DNA of 64,000 nucleotides. Source: Micromonospora cabrerizensis. GTDB lineage: Bacteria; Actinomycetota; Actinomycetes; Mycobacteriales; Micromonosporaceae. The notes below the pieces were generated by a model. That model was not told where the DNA came from. It saw nothing but the letters and a program-made list of their open reading frames with translations, and did no database searches. Numbering within the stretch: position 1 is the first letter of the stretch; each line of letters opens with the position of its first letter. A program made the translations under genes and the position numbers. Of the stretch, positions 1 to 8,912 are shown in pieces. Location of the stretch: positions 62,001 through 126,000 of the forward strand of contig NZ_JAKKFI010000058.1 of assembly GCF_022230955.1 (NCBI RefSeq). The letters run 5' to 3'.

Positions 1-1430
1 GCTGCGGGAGGCGGAGCTGATGGCGATCCCACCGCCGCCCCTGCGCCGATCTGGTCCATCAGCGTGGGCGACCACGGATCCAGGTGCGTGCCGTACACGG
101 CGAAGACCGCGAGACACATCATCGCACCCGTGTACTCCCAGGCCTCGATCACGAGGAAGGCAGCGGCGAGGCCGGTCAGGACGGCGAGATGCGGCACGGC
201 GGAGGGGCGGGTGGACGCGCGCCGCCAGAGCCGGACCAGCAGGTATCCGATCCCGATGACAAGCGCGACCATCATCGGCAGCCCGTACTGCAGGGCCACG
301 CTGACGAAGTAGTTGTCGACGAAGATCTGGTCACCGGAGGCGGCCCGCGACACCGTCGCCGCTCCGGCCGCACCGATGCCCCGACCCCAGAGGGGAAGGT
401 CCCCGTCGAACAGGGCCGACCAGATTTCGAAGCGTTGGAAGAGGCTGCGGGCCCCGGTCGCTCCGACGGCCACGAAGCCGGCCGTTACGCACACCACGAC
501 ACCGAGCCCGACCAGGCGCGCCCGGCGACGGGCGGCGGCGCCACCGGACCGGTTACCCACGGCCGCGGCGATCACCCCGCCGACCACCAGTAGCGCACCG
601 GACCGGGAGGTGCTGAGGGCGAGGCAGACGACGGCCGCGAGCGCGCCCACGTGCCACGAGCGGCGGGTGGGACGGCCGCCGGACGTCAGCCAGAGCGCCA
701 CGTACCCGAGGAGGTACGCGCCGGAGAGGATTCCCAGCTCGGCATTGAACTCGGTCAGGCCGGGTGCCCGGAAGGTGTTCCCGATGTAGCGGACCGCTCG
801 CCCGTCCTCGAACCCCCACTGCACGAGTTGCTTCGGTCCGATGATCAGCTCGGCGATGGTGGCCACCCCGTTGGCCATCAGCAGCCAGGCCGACACCGTC
901 ACGATCCGGGTCGCCGCTGACGCACGCAGACCCACGAGCGCGAGGAAGAGCAGGAGGGGCAGCACAGTCAGGCGGAGCCCGGCCAGGGTCTGCCCGGGCC
1001 CGTGGTTGGCGACGCCGATCAGGCTCCACACAACCAGGGCGAGCAGGGCGAACACACCGCCGACGACCTGGCCGCGCCCCCAACCGCCGCGCAGCACGCA
1101 GCGGAGGGCGTGCACACCTGCCACCGCCGCTGCGGAGAGCCCGAGGGCGTACTCGCGCCCTCCGAAGGCATCCCCGACGAGCCCTTCCAGGCCGGCGAAG
1201 CGCAGCCCCAACGGCGCGTTGAGCACGACGAGCGCGTAGGCGAGGCCCGGCACCGGGAACACGGCGAGCGCGGCGAAGGCGACGACGAAGACCGGCAGGA
1301 GTGGTGAGAGACCGACGAACAGGCACACCACGGCGGCCAACGGCACGGCGGCGACGGCACCGAGGAGAAGCTGCACGGTGCGCCATCGGATCGGGCCCGG
1401 CGACCGCACCGCACGCCGGCCGGTGGTCAT
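1..1430 (-). CDS. O-antigen ligase/polymerase-like membrane protein (C-terminus cut by window edge)
   Basis: The minus-strand frame from ATG at 1430 stays open for about 476 codons to the window edge, so the C-terminus is missing. The product is very hydrophobic, with about ten predicted membrane helices (for example VAGVHAL..., LLLFLALVGL, VVCLALSTSRSGALLVVGG) and a long polar loop near residues 300-350 that includes LFQRFEIW and GRGIGAAG. This layout is typical of Wzy/WaaL/O-antigen ligase-like proteins, which polymerise or transfer surface glycans at the outer membrane face. The ATG overlaps the stop of the upstream glycosyltransferase (ATGA, 1427-1430), so the two are probably co-translated. 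Family assignment rests on topology and context, not on a decisive motif. Confidence 0.7.
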   Translation of the reverse strand, partial: MTTGRRAVRSPGPIRWRTVQLLLGAVAAVPLAAVVCLFVGLSPLLPVFVVAFAALAVFPVPGLAYALVVLNAPLGLRFAGLEGLVGDAFGGREYALGLSAAAVAGVHALRCVLRGGWGRGQVVGGVFALLALVVWSLIGVANHGPGQTLAGLRLTVLPLLLFLALVGLRASAATRIVTVSAWLLMANGVATIAELIIGPKQLVQWGFEDGRAVRYIGNTFRAPGLTEFNAELGILSGAYLLGYVALWLTSGGRPTRRSWHVGALAAVVCLALSTSRSGALLVVGGVIAAAVGNRSGGAAARRRARLVGLGVVVCVTAGFVAVGATGARSLFQRFEIWSALFDGDLPLWGRGIGAAGAATVSRAASGDQIFVDNYFVSVALQYGLPMMVALVIGIGYLLVRLWRRASTRPSAVPHLAVLTGLAAAFLVIEAWEYTGAMMCLAVFAVYGTHLDPWSPTLMDQIGAGAAVGSPSAPPPA

Positions 1431-2605
1431 CGTCGAGTTGCCGGGACGCGTCGGCGCCGCACCGCGTCCTCCGCACGCAGGGCGGTGTAGGCGCCGACGA
1501 CCGCGTCGACATGCCGGTCCCAGTCCAGCTCGCGCCCATCCCGTGCCGCAGCCGCCGAGACTGCGGCGTAGTCGGCCCGGGACGAGGCGGCGGCTCGCCG
1601 CAGTGTCTCGGTCAGCTCCGACCGTGTCCGGAAGACCCGGACGGAGTCCTCCGACGCCATCGGTGGCCGGGCCACCTCACTCGAGATGATCGGACGTCCG
1701 GCCCGTAGTGCCTCAACGCAGGAGATCGGGAAGTTTTCCGCCCACTGGCTGGGGAACACGAGCCACCCGGCCCGCCCCATCGCCGCCTCCTTGCCCGCGG
1801 CGTCGAGGAAGCCCAGATACTCCAGGCCGGGCAGTTCCCGGGCCGCGGCCTCGACGTCGGCCCGACGCGGGCCGTCCCCACCCACGAGCAGCGTTGCGCC
1901 GTTCTCGCCAGCCACCTCACGCCACGCGTCGAGCAGCAGGTCGATGCCCTTGTGGTCGCTGAGCGCGCCAAGATACAGAAAAACCGCCGGGTTACCGGCC
2001 GGCCAGGAAACCGGGGCCCCGGTGGCGGGCACCGCGAGCGGTACGACCGTCCCTCCCAGGGTGGATCCGGACGGAAGATGACGCTGCGCGATGTCGCGGG
2101 TACGCGCGGCGGGCCAGAGCATCGACACCTCCCGCATCTGCCGGACCAGCCAGGCGGACCGGGCTCGCAGGAGACGGTCGGTGAGGTCCGACCGACCCTG
2201 GTTGGCGAGGCTGTTGTTCGGGTCGCAGACTGCGTAGTCGTGGACGGTGTGGCAGGTCGGCCACGTGCGGGCCATCCGCGCCACCGGCAGGACGCCGAGG
2301 CCCTGCCAGTTGTGCAGGTGCACCACGTCGGGCGCGAAGTCGCGCAGGGCGCCGAGCCGGAGGCCGGTCGGATCGGCCAGATCGCCAAGGTGGGTGAGGA
2401 CCTTGCCAAGCCGGGGGTCGGCACCGCCCAGCCGGGCCGAGACCCTGGTGTCGACCGACGCGTCGGTGGGCAGGCTGTGCGGTGACGGACGACTGAAGAC
2501 CTGCACTTCGTGGCCGCGCTCGACGAGGGCACCACTCAGGTCCCGCACGTACTGCTCGGCGCCGCCGCGGATCGCGAACGACGAGTGCACCATGGCGATC
2601 CGCAC
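1427..2605 (-). CDS. GT4-family glycosyltransferase
   Basis: A 392-residue GT-B-fold glycosyltransferase. The N-terminal acceptor domain has the GGAEQYVRDL loop common in GT4 enzymes. The C-terminal nucleotide-sugar domain has FLYLGALSDHKGIDLLL, VGGDGP and the EX7E-like segment around CVEALRAGRPIISSE. It probably adds a sugar to a lipid-linked or surface polysaccharide in the cytoplasm. It lies between a second glycosyltransferase (3-base gap) and the ligase-like membrane protein (4-base overlap), so it belongs to one polysaccharide operon. Donor and acceptor cannot be inferred. The C-terminus is unusually arginine-rich. Confidence 0.88.
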   Translation of the reverse strand: MRIAMVHSSFAIRGGAEQYVRDLSGALVERGHEVQVFSRPSPHSLPTDASVDTRVSARLGGADPRLGKVLTHLGDLADPTGLRLGALRDFAPDVVHLHNWQGLGVLPVARMARTWPTCHTVHDYAVCDPNNSLANQGRSDLTDRLLRARSAWLVRQMREVSMLWPAARTRDIAQRHLPSGSTLGGTVVPLAVPATGAPVSWPAGNPAVFLYLGALSDHKGIDLLLDAWREVAGENGATLLVGGDGPRRADVEAAARELPGLEYLGFLDAAGKEAAMGRAGWLVFPSQWAENFPISCVEALRAGRPIISSEVARPPMASEDSVRVFRTRSELTETLRRAAASSRADYAAVSAAAARDGRELDWDRHVDAVVGAYTALRAEDAVRRRRVPATRR

Positions 2606-2608
2606 TGC

Positions 2609-3721
2609 TCAGGCCTGCTTTCCAGTCGGCTGGGACACCGCGCGGGCATCATGGTTCGTGGCGAGTAGATCGGCCAGGTGGGCGGTCGCGTCCCGCCATG
2701 AGCGGCCAGCCACCCCCGGCTGCGGGCGGGGGGCGGCCAGTGCCTCGGCCACCGCTCGGACCAGCGCCGGTGCCGTCCAAGCGGTCATCCGGACGGCTCG
2801 CCCGTCGGTCGCCTCGAGCAGAGCCGGGTCCGGTGAGATGACAGTAGGGGTGCCGAGCCGCAGCGCCTCGGCGGCGGGCAGTCCGTATCCCTCGAAGTGA
2901 CTCGGCATCAGGAATGCCGCGGCACCGGCGACGGTGGCAGCGTAGTCGGCGTCGGAGAGCCGGTCGAGCAGGACCACCCGGTCAGCCGCCGGGGACGCCG
3001 CAACGGCATCGGCGAACCGTGCGATCCGCTGGCCGCCGGTCAGCACCGCCAGCACGTGCCCGGGGATGTCGGCCAGGGCCTCGACGGCGAGCTCGACCCC
3101 CTTGTGGGCCGCGTGCCCGGCGACGAGGAGGTACGGGAGAACTCCGCCGGTGCGGGCCGCGATCTCCGGTGCCGGCGATCCGGGGACGACGTGCACGTCA
3201 CTGCCCGGATACCAGACCGTGCTGTGCTCCTCGGGCACGCCGTACAGCCCGAGGAGGTCGTGACGGGTGCGGGCGCTGACGCAGAGCAGTTGCCGGGACC
3301 GGTTGATCGCTGTCGCGTAGCTGGCCCGTCGGTACTGCCGCACCGACGTCGGCAGATCGTGCGGCCAGAGCCGGAAGGCCAGGTCGTGGATGACGGTGGT
3401 GACCGGCAGCTGGCTGCCGACCAGGGCGACCGATGGACTCAGCGAGAGCACCCGGGCCCCGGCCTCACCGTGTCGGGCCTCGGCGGTCGCCCGCCGAAGT
3501 GCGGCGGTGGCGGACGCGACGGCGCGGGCACGGTCGCCGGCCTGCCGGCTGACTATCGCGACGTCGGCGCCCGACTCGGCCGGCGTCTCCCAGCTCGGAG
3601 GTACGGCGACGAGGCGGAGTGGCTCTCCGGCCGGCCAGTACCGCACGACCTCGGTGAGGACGCGAGAGATGCCGCCTGGACCGACTCCGCTGCAGTCGAC
3701 GATCGTCTCAGCGGGTCTCAT
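2609..3721 (-). CDS. GT4-family glycosyltransferase
   Basis: A 370-residue GT-B glycosyltransferase. The C-terminal half carries the diagnostic donor-binding region LMPSHFEGYGLPAAEALRLG followed by TPTVIS, as in GT4 mannosyl- and rhamnosyl-type enzymes. The middle segment YLLVAGHAAHKGVEL is the usual linker into the second Rossmann domain. It overlaps the upstream glycosyltransferase by 14 bases and ends three bases before the next one, which argues for a single transcript. Likely role is stepwise assembly of an exopolysaccharide or glycolipid; the sugar specificity is unknown. Confidence 0.88.
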   Translation of the reverse strand: MRPAETIVDCSGVGPGGISRVLTEVVRYWPAGEPLRLVAVPPSWETPAESGADVAIVSRQAGDRARAVASATAALRRATAEARHGEAGARVLSLSPSVALVGSQLPVTTVIHDLAFRLWPHDLPTSVRQYRRASYATAINRSRQLLCVSARTRHDLLGLYGVPEEHSTVWYPGSDVHVVPGSPAPEIAARTGGVLPYLLVAGHAAHKGVELAVEALADIPGHVLAVLTGGQRIARFADAVAASPAADRVVLLDRLSDADYAATVAGAAAFLMPSHFEGYGLPAAEALRLGTPTVISPDPALLEATDGRAVRMTAWTAPALVRAVAEALAAPRPQPGVAGRSWRDATAHLADLLATNHDARAVSQPTGKQA

Positions 3722-4841
3722 GCGCGATCCACTCGCTCATCTCGTTGCTGAAACGCTGCGGTGAGAAGGCCATCGCGTGCTGCCGGATGCGCGTCGCATC
3801 GAGCTCGCCGACACGGCGAACGGCTGCGGCATGGTCGCCAGGACGCATGGAGCCGAGCAGGAAGCCCGTTTCGCCGTCGACCACCGTCTCCAGCAGGCCA
3901 CCGCTGTTCACGCCGATCACCGGGGTCCCGCAGGCCTGGGCCTCCACGGGGATGATGCCGAAGTCCTCGTGCGCCGGGAACAGCAGTGCCCGAGCGCCGG
4001 CGTAGAGCTCCCGCAGCCGCTCTCGGGAGGGACGCACCTCGAAGGTCACCGGCACCCGAACGGCGGCCGCGAGCCGGCGCAGGCGGGTCTCCTCCGGCCC
4101 GGAACCGGCCACGACCAGGGGCAGGCCCGCCTCGGCGGCCACCTCGATCATCAGGTCGAAGTTCTTGTACGGGATCCAACGCCCCACGCCCAGCAGGTAG
4201 TCGCGGGCAGGCTGGGCCGGGGCCGCAGCGAAGTACTCGACGTCGACGGGTGGGTGGATCACGACCGCGTCGCGCTTCCAGAACCGTTGGATCCGGGCCT
4301 GCACCTCACGTGAGTTTGCGGCGTAGGCGTGCACGTGTCGGCTGAACCGGACGTCGACCGACTGGAGCGCCCGGCGGGGGCCGCTGAGCAGCGCCCCCGA
4401 GCCTCGGCCGTCGAAGTCCGGGCTCCAGACGTAGCGGGCGGGCGAGTGCACGTAGCTCAGGTGCCGGGTGCGCTCCGGCGGACCGAGCCGGACGGTGTGA
4501 GCGAAGGCGTGACTGGATGAGATGACCACGTCGTACCGGTCGTCGCCAACGGTCCGCCAGGCCAGGGGCATGAGGGGCAGTGCGAGCGCCTTGCTGCGGC
4601 GCAACGGCGTCCGGGCCAGCCAGGTCTCGTGCAGGCCGAGTTGCTCGACTTCGACGTCCCGATCCGCCCAGAGCACGATGCGCCGTGCGTGCGGAAGAAG
4701 ATCGGCGATGGCGAGGAAGACGTTCTCCGATCCGCCTGTGGCGCCGAACCACTCGTGCACCACCGCGACCGACCGGTCGGCGAGCAGCGGCGTTGGCGTT
4801 ACCGGTGCCGCGGTCGGCTCAGCGTTGTTCAACGAAGTCAT
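3708..4841 (-). CDS. GT4-family glycosyltransferase (mannosyltransferase-like)
   Basis: A 377-residue glycosyltransferase, first gene of the visible polysaccharide operon. The N-terminal GATGGSENVFLAIADLLP loop and the C-terminal FPAHEDFGIIPVEAQACG with SGGLLETVVDGETGF are classic GT4 signatures; the C-terminal pattern resembles mannosyltransferases that use GDP-mannose, but donor choice is not provable here. ATG at 4841 is preceded by GGGGA. About 60 bases separate it from the next minus-strand gene upstream, so the operon promoter may lie in 4842-4904 or further upstream. Confidence 0.88.
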   Translation of the reverse strand: MTSLNNAEPTAAPVTPTPLLADRSVAVVHEWFGATGGSENVFLAIADLLPHARRIVLWADRDVEVEQLGLHETWLARTPLRRSKALALPLMPLAWRTVGDDRYDVVISSSHAFAHTVRLGPPERTRHLSYVHSPARYVWSPDFDGRGSGALLSGPRRALQSVDVRFSRHVHAYAANSREVQARIQRFWKRDAVVIHPPVDVEYFAAAPAQPARDYLLGVGRWIPYKNFDLMIEVAAEAGLPLVVAGSGPEETRLRRLAAAVRVPVTFEVRPSRERLRELYAGARALLFPAHEDFGIIPVEAQACGTPVIGVNSGGLLETVVDGETGFLLGSMRPGDHAAAVRRVGELDATRIRQHAMAFSPQRFSNEMSEWIAHETR

Positions 4842-4904
4842 TTTTCCCCACTCTTGTTGACACTCCGTGCCCCGGGCGTGCGACGTCTCCCGCCCCGACC
4901 ACGA

Positions 4905-6185
4905 TCAGCTGTTGCGGCGCCACAGGTCCCGGAACGCGTCCCAGTTGCCCGCGATGCCGGCCTCGCACAGGGTCTCCAGGTAGAACGCCCCGTCGACGTC
5001 GTCGCGGTCCCACCACACGCCGCAGACCGTCCGGTCGTCCCCGCCCTTGAAGGCGTACTCGATGTAGCTGCCGGCGGCGCCGGTCACCCCGCCCGTCGTC
5101 CGGGTGGCCTCACGCAGCCCCGGCGCGAGGGCGCCACCGGCGAAGTTGAGCTGATGGCGGTAGGCACGCGCCGCGTCCTTCTCGGACTTTCCGGGGTACA
5201 GGGCGAAGTGCAGGGAGGTGCCGCCGTAGCGGCAGAACACGTGCCGCTTCTCGTCCGCCGGCAGCGGAGGCCCGCCGACCTCGGTGTCGACGGCGCATCC
5301 GCCCGCCTCGGCCAGCCAGGGCTCCGCCAGCGGCATGAGATCGCCGTCGAACTTGGCCTTGTTGATCGAGAACTGCGTCGCTTCGTACGGCGCGAGGGAG
5401 GCGCTGGCCGACGGCGAGGGCGACGGATTCTCGTCACTGCCGGCGCCGCCGACGAAGTAGCCGACGGTGCCGGCGAGCAGTGCGAGCACCAGCGCTCCGA
5501 CGGGCCAGATCCAGTTCGGCCGCTTCGGCTCGCGTCGCACCGGGGCGATTCGCCGGCCTGTCCCACCGAAAGCGCCGAAGGCGGCGTCCGACGACGACGC
5601 CGAGCCACCGGCGAACGTCGGTGTCTCACCCAGCGACCCTCCGGGCGAGGTCGGCGCAGCCGAGACCGGCTGCGGGGACGCCGACACCGGCTGCCCGGAG
5701 ACCGGGGTGCTGTGCACCGCCCACGGGAGTTGCGGCGTGTGGGCCACCAGCTCGGGGGCCGGGGCAACCGACTCCGGGGGGCCGCTGACCTGCTGCGGCA
5801 CGCCGGGCGGGGCCGAGGTGGGCGGCGCGGGGATGGGTGGGGCCGAGGTGGGCGGAGCCGAGACCGGCAGGTCGGGCACCGGCTGGTAGTCCATGCCGAG
5901 GCTCTGGAAGAGCCGCTGCGGCGCGTGCCCCTCGTTGGCCCGGTAGGCCACCCAGGGATGGGCGGCGGAAAGGTCGGCGGCCGCGTAGGGGTGGCCGCCA
6001 GCGGCCTGCGCCAACGCGTTGGCCGCCGTGCCAAAGGCCGCACGCCACCGCTCGTCGGACGCGGCGACGCCGTCCAACACGGCCACGGTGGCGAACTGGC
6101 CCTGCCCATCCACCGCTGCCCATGCCTTACCAACCTGGCATGCGCCCAACATATGGGTGTACCTGTATGGGCTTTCCGGCTGCAT
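4905..6185 (-). CDS. Orphan single-pass membrane protein with proline-rich linker
   Basis: A 426-residue protein of unknown function. Residues 1-90 form a small globular region (GKAWAAVDGQGQFATVAVLDG and later HPWVAYRANEGHAP). A low-complexity Pro/Ser/Ala linker follows (about 100-205), then a single membrane helix WIWPVGALVLALLAGTVGYFVGG (about 227-250). The outer C-terminal domain of about 160 residues has paired cysteines (GGCAVDTE, HVFCRYGG, TVCGVWWD, LETLCEAG), suggesting disulfides outside the cell. The topology, with the N-terminus inside, resembles a sensor or scaffold. The start has AAGGAG 5 bases upstream. It is divergent from the hut regulator and shows no operon partner. I do not recognise the family. 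Confidence 0.78.
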   Translation of the reverse strand: MQPESPYRYTHMLGACQVGKAWAAVDGQGQFATVAVLDGVAASDERWRAAFGTAANALAQAAGGHPYAAADLSAAHPWVAYRANEGHAPQRLFQSLGMDYQPVPDLPVSAPPTSAPPIPAPPTSAPPGVPQQVSGPPESVAPAPELVAHTPQLPWAVHSTPVSGQPVSASPQPVSAAPTSPGGSLGETPTFAGGSASSSDAAFGAFGGTGRRIAPVRREPKRPNWIWPVGALVLALLAGTVGYFVGGAGSDENPSPSPSASASLAPYEATQFSINKAKFDGDLMPLAEPWLAEAGGCAVDTEVGGPPLPADEKRHVFCRYGGTSLHFALYPGKSEKDAARAYRHQLNFAGGALAPGLREATRTTGGVTGAAGSYIEYAFKGGDDRTVCGVWWDRDDVDGAFYLETLCEAGIAGNWDAFRDLWRRNS

Positions 6186-6287
6186 CCCGCTCCTTCGCTC
6201 AACCGCCGTGCGGATCCTACAGAGCCCGCGCCATCTCAGCGCCCCGCCGGTCGGCCGTGCGACAGCTCGGGAAAACGGGTGGTCACG

Positions 6288-6314
6288 TCAAAGCTTGCCG
6301 ACTGAAAGTTTTGA
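6288..6314. promoter_or_regulatory. Inverted repeat upstream of the hut regulator, candidate RpiR operator
   Basis: TCAAAGCTT (6288-6296) and AAGTTTTGA (6306-6314) form an inverted repeat matching at 8 of 9 positions with a 9-base spacer. It overlaps the likely promoter of the RpiR-type gene and lies between divergent genes. RpiR/MurR proteins bind such palindromes, so autoregulation of the hut operon is plausible; binding is inferred. Confidence 0.4.
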
Positions 6315-6318
6315 TGCA

Positions 6319-6330
6319 TAGAGTCACGCC
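6319..6330 (+). promoter_or_regulatory. Candidate -10 box for a leaderless hut transcript
   Basis: TAGAGT (6319-6324) fits the actinobacterial TANNNT -10 element and sits 6 bases before the GTG at 6331. No Shine-Dalgarno sequence is visible before that GTG. Together this suggests transcription begins at the start codon. Confidence 0.4.
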
Positions 6331-7182
6331 GTGAATGAAGGAGCTGCCGGGGCGTCGGTCGAGCAGGTGCTCGACCTGTTCGACGGGGTGCGGCTGACCC
6401 CCACCCAACGCCGGATCGCGCACTGCCTCGTGCAGCACGCCCCCGCCGTGGCGTACCTCTCCGCCGCCGAGGTCGCCGAGCTGGCCGGGGTCAGCCAGCC
6501 GTCGGTCACCCGCTTCGCCGTCGCGCTCGGCCACGACGGCTACCCGGCGCTGCGCCGCAGGCTGCGCGACCTCACCATCGCGACGCCGACCGGATCGGCG
6601 GACGGTGGCAACGAACTCCAGCAGGCGGTACGCGCGGAGATGGGCAACCTGGACCGCCTGGCTGCCCAGCTCGCCGACCGGGACCGGATCGCCGAGACCG
6701 GGCGGCTGCTCGCCGAGAGCCGACCGCTGCCGGTGCTCGGCCTGCGCGCCGCCGCGCCGCTGGCCGCGTACTTCGCCTATTTCGCGGCCAAGGTGCACCC
6801 GGACGTACGGGTGCTCGACGACGGCGGCAGCCTGCTCACCGACCGGCTGGAGCAGGCGGCCGAGGCGGGCGCGTCCGCCGTGCTCGCCTTCGTGCTGCCC
6901 CGCTACCCACGGGAGACCCTGGACGCGCTGCGCGACGCCCGCGCCGCCGGGCTGACCGTGGTGGCGATCACCGACTCACCGGTCAGCCCGGCCACCGAGC
7001 ACGCCCACGTGGTGCTGCCCGCCGCCGTCGGCGCGCAGCTCGTGTTCGACCTGCACACCGCCCCGATGACCCTGGCCATGGTGCTGTTGCAGGCGATCTG
7101 CGACGCCGCGCCGGCCGACACCCAGCGCCGACTGGAGGCGTTCGAAGCCTCCGCGGCCCGCCGACAGTTGTTCCTCGGTTGA
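6331..7182 (+). CDS. MurR/RpiR-family transcriptional regulator of the hut operon
   Basis: A 283-residue regulator. The N-terminal helix-turn-helix (about 20-75) contains [20 protein letters not shown], a textbook RpiR recognition helix, and the C-terminal half is a SIS (sugar isomerase) fold ([43 protein letters not shown]). It is the first gene of the histidine-utilisation operon, 16 bases before hutU, so it is probably the hut repressor or activator responding to a pathway intermediate. The sugar-phosphate ligand typical of the SIS fold need not apply. Translation starts at GTG 6331, apparently leaderless. Confidence 0.88.
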   Translation: MNEGAAGASVEQVLDLFDGVRLTPTQRRIAHCLVQHAPAVAYLSAAEVAELAGVSQPSVTRFAVALGHDGYPALRRRLRDLTIATPTGSADGGNELQQAVRAEMGNLDRLAAQLADRDRIAETGRLLAESRPLPVLGLRAAAPLAAYFAYFAAKVHPDVRVLDDGGSLLTDRLEQAAEAGASAVLAFVLPRYPRETLDALRDARAAGLTVVAITDSPVSPATEHAHVVLPAAVGAQLVFDLHTAPMTLAMVLLQAICDAAPADTQRRLEAFEASAARRQLFLG

Positions 7183-7198
7183 CCGGAGGAGACCAGAG

Positions 7199-8857
7199 AT
7201 GACCAAGCCCATCCGTGCCGCACGGGGCAGCCAACTCACCACCCGCGGGTGGCAGCAGGAGGCCGCCCTGCGGATGTTGATGAACAACCTCGACCCCGAG
7301 GTGGCCGAACGCCCCGACGACCTGGTGGTCTACGGCGGCACCGGCAAGGCGGCGCGGGACTGGCCGTCGTACCACGCGTTGGTCCGCACGCTGACCGACC
7401 TGCGCGAGGACGAGACGATGCTGGTGCAGTCGGGTCGCCCGGTCGGGGTGATGCGTACGCACGAGTGGGCGCCCCGGGTGCTGCTGGCCAACTCGAACCT
7501 GGTCGGCGACTGGGCGACCTGGCCGGAGTTCCGCCGGTTGGAGCAGCTCGGCCTGACCATGTACGGGCAGATGACCGCCGGTTCGTGGATCTACATCGGC
7601 ACCCAGGGCATCCTCCAGGGCACCTACGAGACGTTCTCGGCGGTGGCCGCGAAGAGGTTCGGGAGCACCCTGGCCGGCACGGTGACGTTGACCGCCGGCT
7701 GCGGCGGGATGGGCGGTGCGCAGCCGCTCGCGGTCACCATGAACGGCGGCGTCTGCCTGATCGTGGACGTCGACCGCACCCGGCTCGACCGTCGGGTGCA
7801 CGACCGCTACCTCGACGAGGTCGCCGACTCCCTGGACGACGCTGTCACGCGGGTCCTCGCCGCGAAGCGGGATCGCCGGGCCCTGAGCGTCGGCGTGGTC
7901 GGCAACGCCGCCGAGGTCTTCCCGGAGCTGCTCAGCCGTGGCGTCGAGATCGACATCGTGACCGACCAGACCAGCGCGCACGACCCGCTGGCGTACCTGC
8001 CGGTGGGGGTGGACCTGGCCGACGCCCGGGACTACGCCGCGGCGAAGCCGGCCGAGTTCACCGACCGGGCCCGGGCGTCGATGGCGAGGCACGTCGAGGC
8101 GATGGTCGGCTTCCTCGACGCCGGGGCCGAGGTGTTCGACTACGGCAACTCGATCCGTGGTGAGGCGCAGCTCGGTGGTTACCAGCGCGCCTTCGACTTC
8201 CCCGGTTTCGTGCCGGCGTACATCCGGCCCTTGTTCTGTGAGGGCAGGGGGCCGTTCCGGTGGGCGGCGCTCTCCGGCGACCCGGCCGACATCGCGGCCA
8301 CCGACCGGGCGATCCTGGAGCTGTTCCCGGAGAACGAGTCGCTGGCCCGTTGGATCAAGCTGGCCGGCGAGCGGGTCGCCTTCCAGGGCCTGCCGGCCCG
8401 GATCTGCTGGCTCGGTCAGGGCGAGCGGGACAAGGCGGGCGTGCGGTTCAACGACATGGTCGCCTCCGGCGAACTCTCCGCGCCGGTGGTGATCGGCCGC
8501 GACCACCTGGACACCGGCAGCGTCGCCAGCCCGTACCGGGAGACCGAGGGTATGGCCGACGGCTCCGACGCGATCGCCGACTGGCCACTGCTCAACGCCC
8601 TGGTGAACACCGCCAGCGGCGCCTCGTGGGTGTCCATCCACCACGGCGGTGGCGTGGGCATCGGCCGGTCGATCCACGCCGGGCAGGTGTGCGTGGCCGA
8701 CGGCACCGCCCTGGCCGGCCAGAAGATCGAACGGGTGCTCACCAACGACCCGGCGATGGGTGTCATCCGGCACGTCGACGCCGGCTACGACTCGGCCCGC
8801 GAGGTCGCCGACCGCACCGGCGTCCGGGTGCCCATGACGGAAGGCGGGCCCGCGTGA
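7199..8857 (+). CDS. hutU: Urocanate hydratase
   Basis: A 552-residue cytoplasmic enzyme converting urocanate to 4-imidazolone-5-propionate with tightly bound NAD, step two of histidine breakdown. Length and motifs match the family: [15 protein letters not shown] near the N-terminus, [19 protein letters not shown], the glycine-rich NAD segment [18 protein letters not shown], and the late [19 protein letters not shown] active-site region. ATG at 7199 follows GGAGGAG with good spacing. Its stop codon lies at the first bases of a short repeat (8854-8902) that also occurs between rph and rdgB. Confidence 0.97.
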   Translation: MTKPIRAARGSQLTTRGWQQEAALRMLMNNLDPEVAERPDDLVVYGGTGKAARDWPSYHALVRTLTDLREDETMLVQSGRPVGVMRTHEWAPRVLLANSNLVGDWATWPEFRRLEQLGLTMYGQMTAGSWIYIGTQGILQGTYETFSAVAAKRFGSTLAGTVTLTAGCGGMGGAQPLAVTMNGGVCLIVDVDRTRLDRRVHDRYLDEVADSLDDAVTRVLAAKRDRRALSVGVVGNAAEVFPELLSRGVEIDIVTDQTSAHDPLAYLPVGVDLADARDYAAAKPAEFTDRARASMARHVEAMVGFLDAGAEVFDYGNSIRGEAQLGGYQRAFDFPGFVPAYIRPLFCEGRGPFRWAALSGDPADIAATDRAILELFPENESLARWIKLAGERVAFQGLPARICWLGQGERDKAGVRFNDMVASGELSAPVVIGRDHLDTGSVASPYRETEGMADGSDAIADWPLLNALVNTASGASWVSIHHGGGVGIGRSIHAGQVCVADGTALAGQKIERVLTNDPAMGVIRHVDAGYDSAREVADRTGVRVPMTEGGPA

Positions 8858-8902
8858 GCGCGAGGGGTGCAGCGCAGCGGAGCTCCGCAGTCGCGAAGGA
8901 AG
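8854..8902 (+). repeat. MIRU-like intergenic repeat, copy A (hutU to M20 gene)
   Basis: GTGAGCGCGAGGGGTG at 8854, then CGGAGCTCCGCAGTCGCGAA and GGAAGG. It matches the minus-strand sequence between rph and rdgB (16297 down to about 16251) over nearly its full length. In both copies bases 2-4 of the element are the TGA stop of the upstream gene, and the far end supplies AAGG-type ribosome-binding sequence to the next gene (here AAGGAGG before the ATG at 8913). Confidence 0.65.
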
Positions 8903-8912
8903 GAGGTGCAGC

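Noticed and set aside
1..4841. A natural-product biosynthetic cluster
   Set aside because: Only glycosyltransferases and a ligase-like membrane protein are present, with no core synthase; surface polysaccharide assembly explains them.
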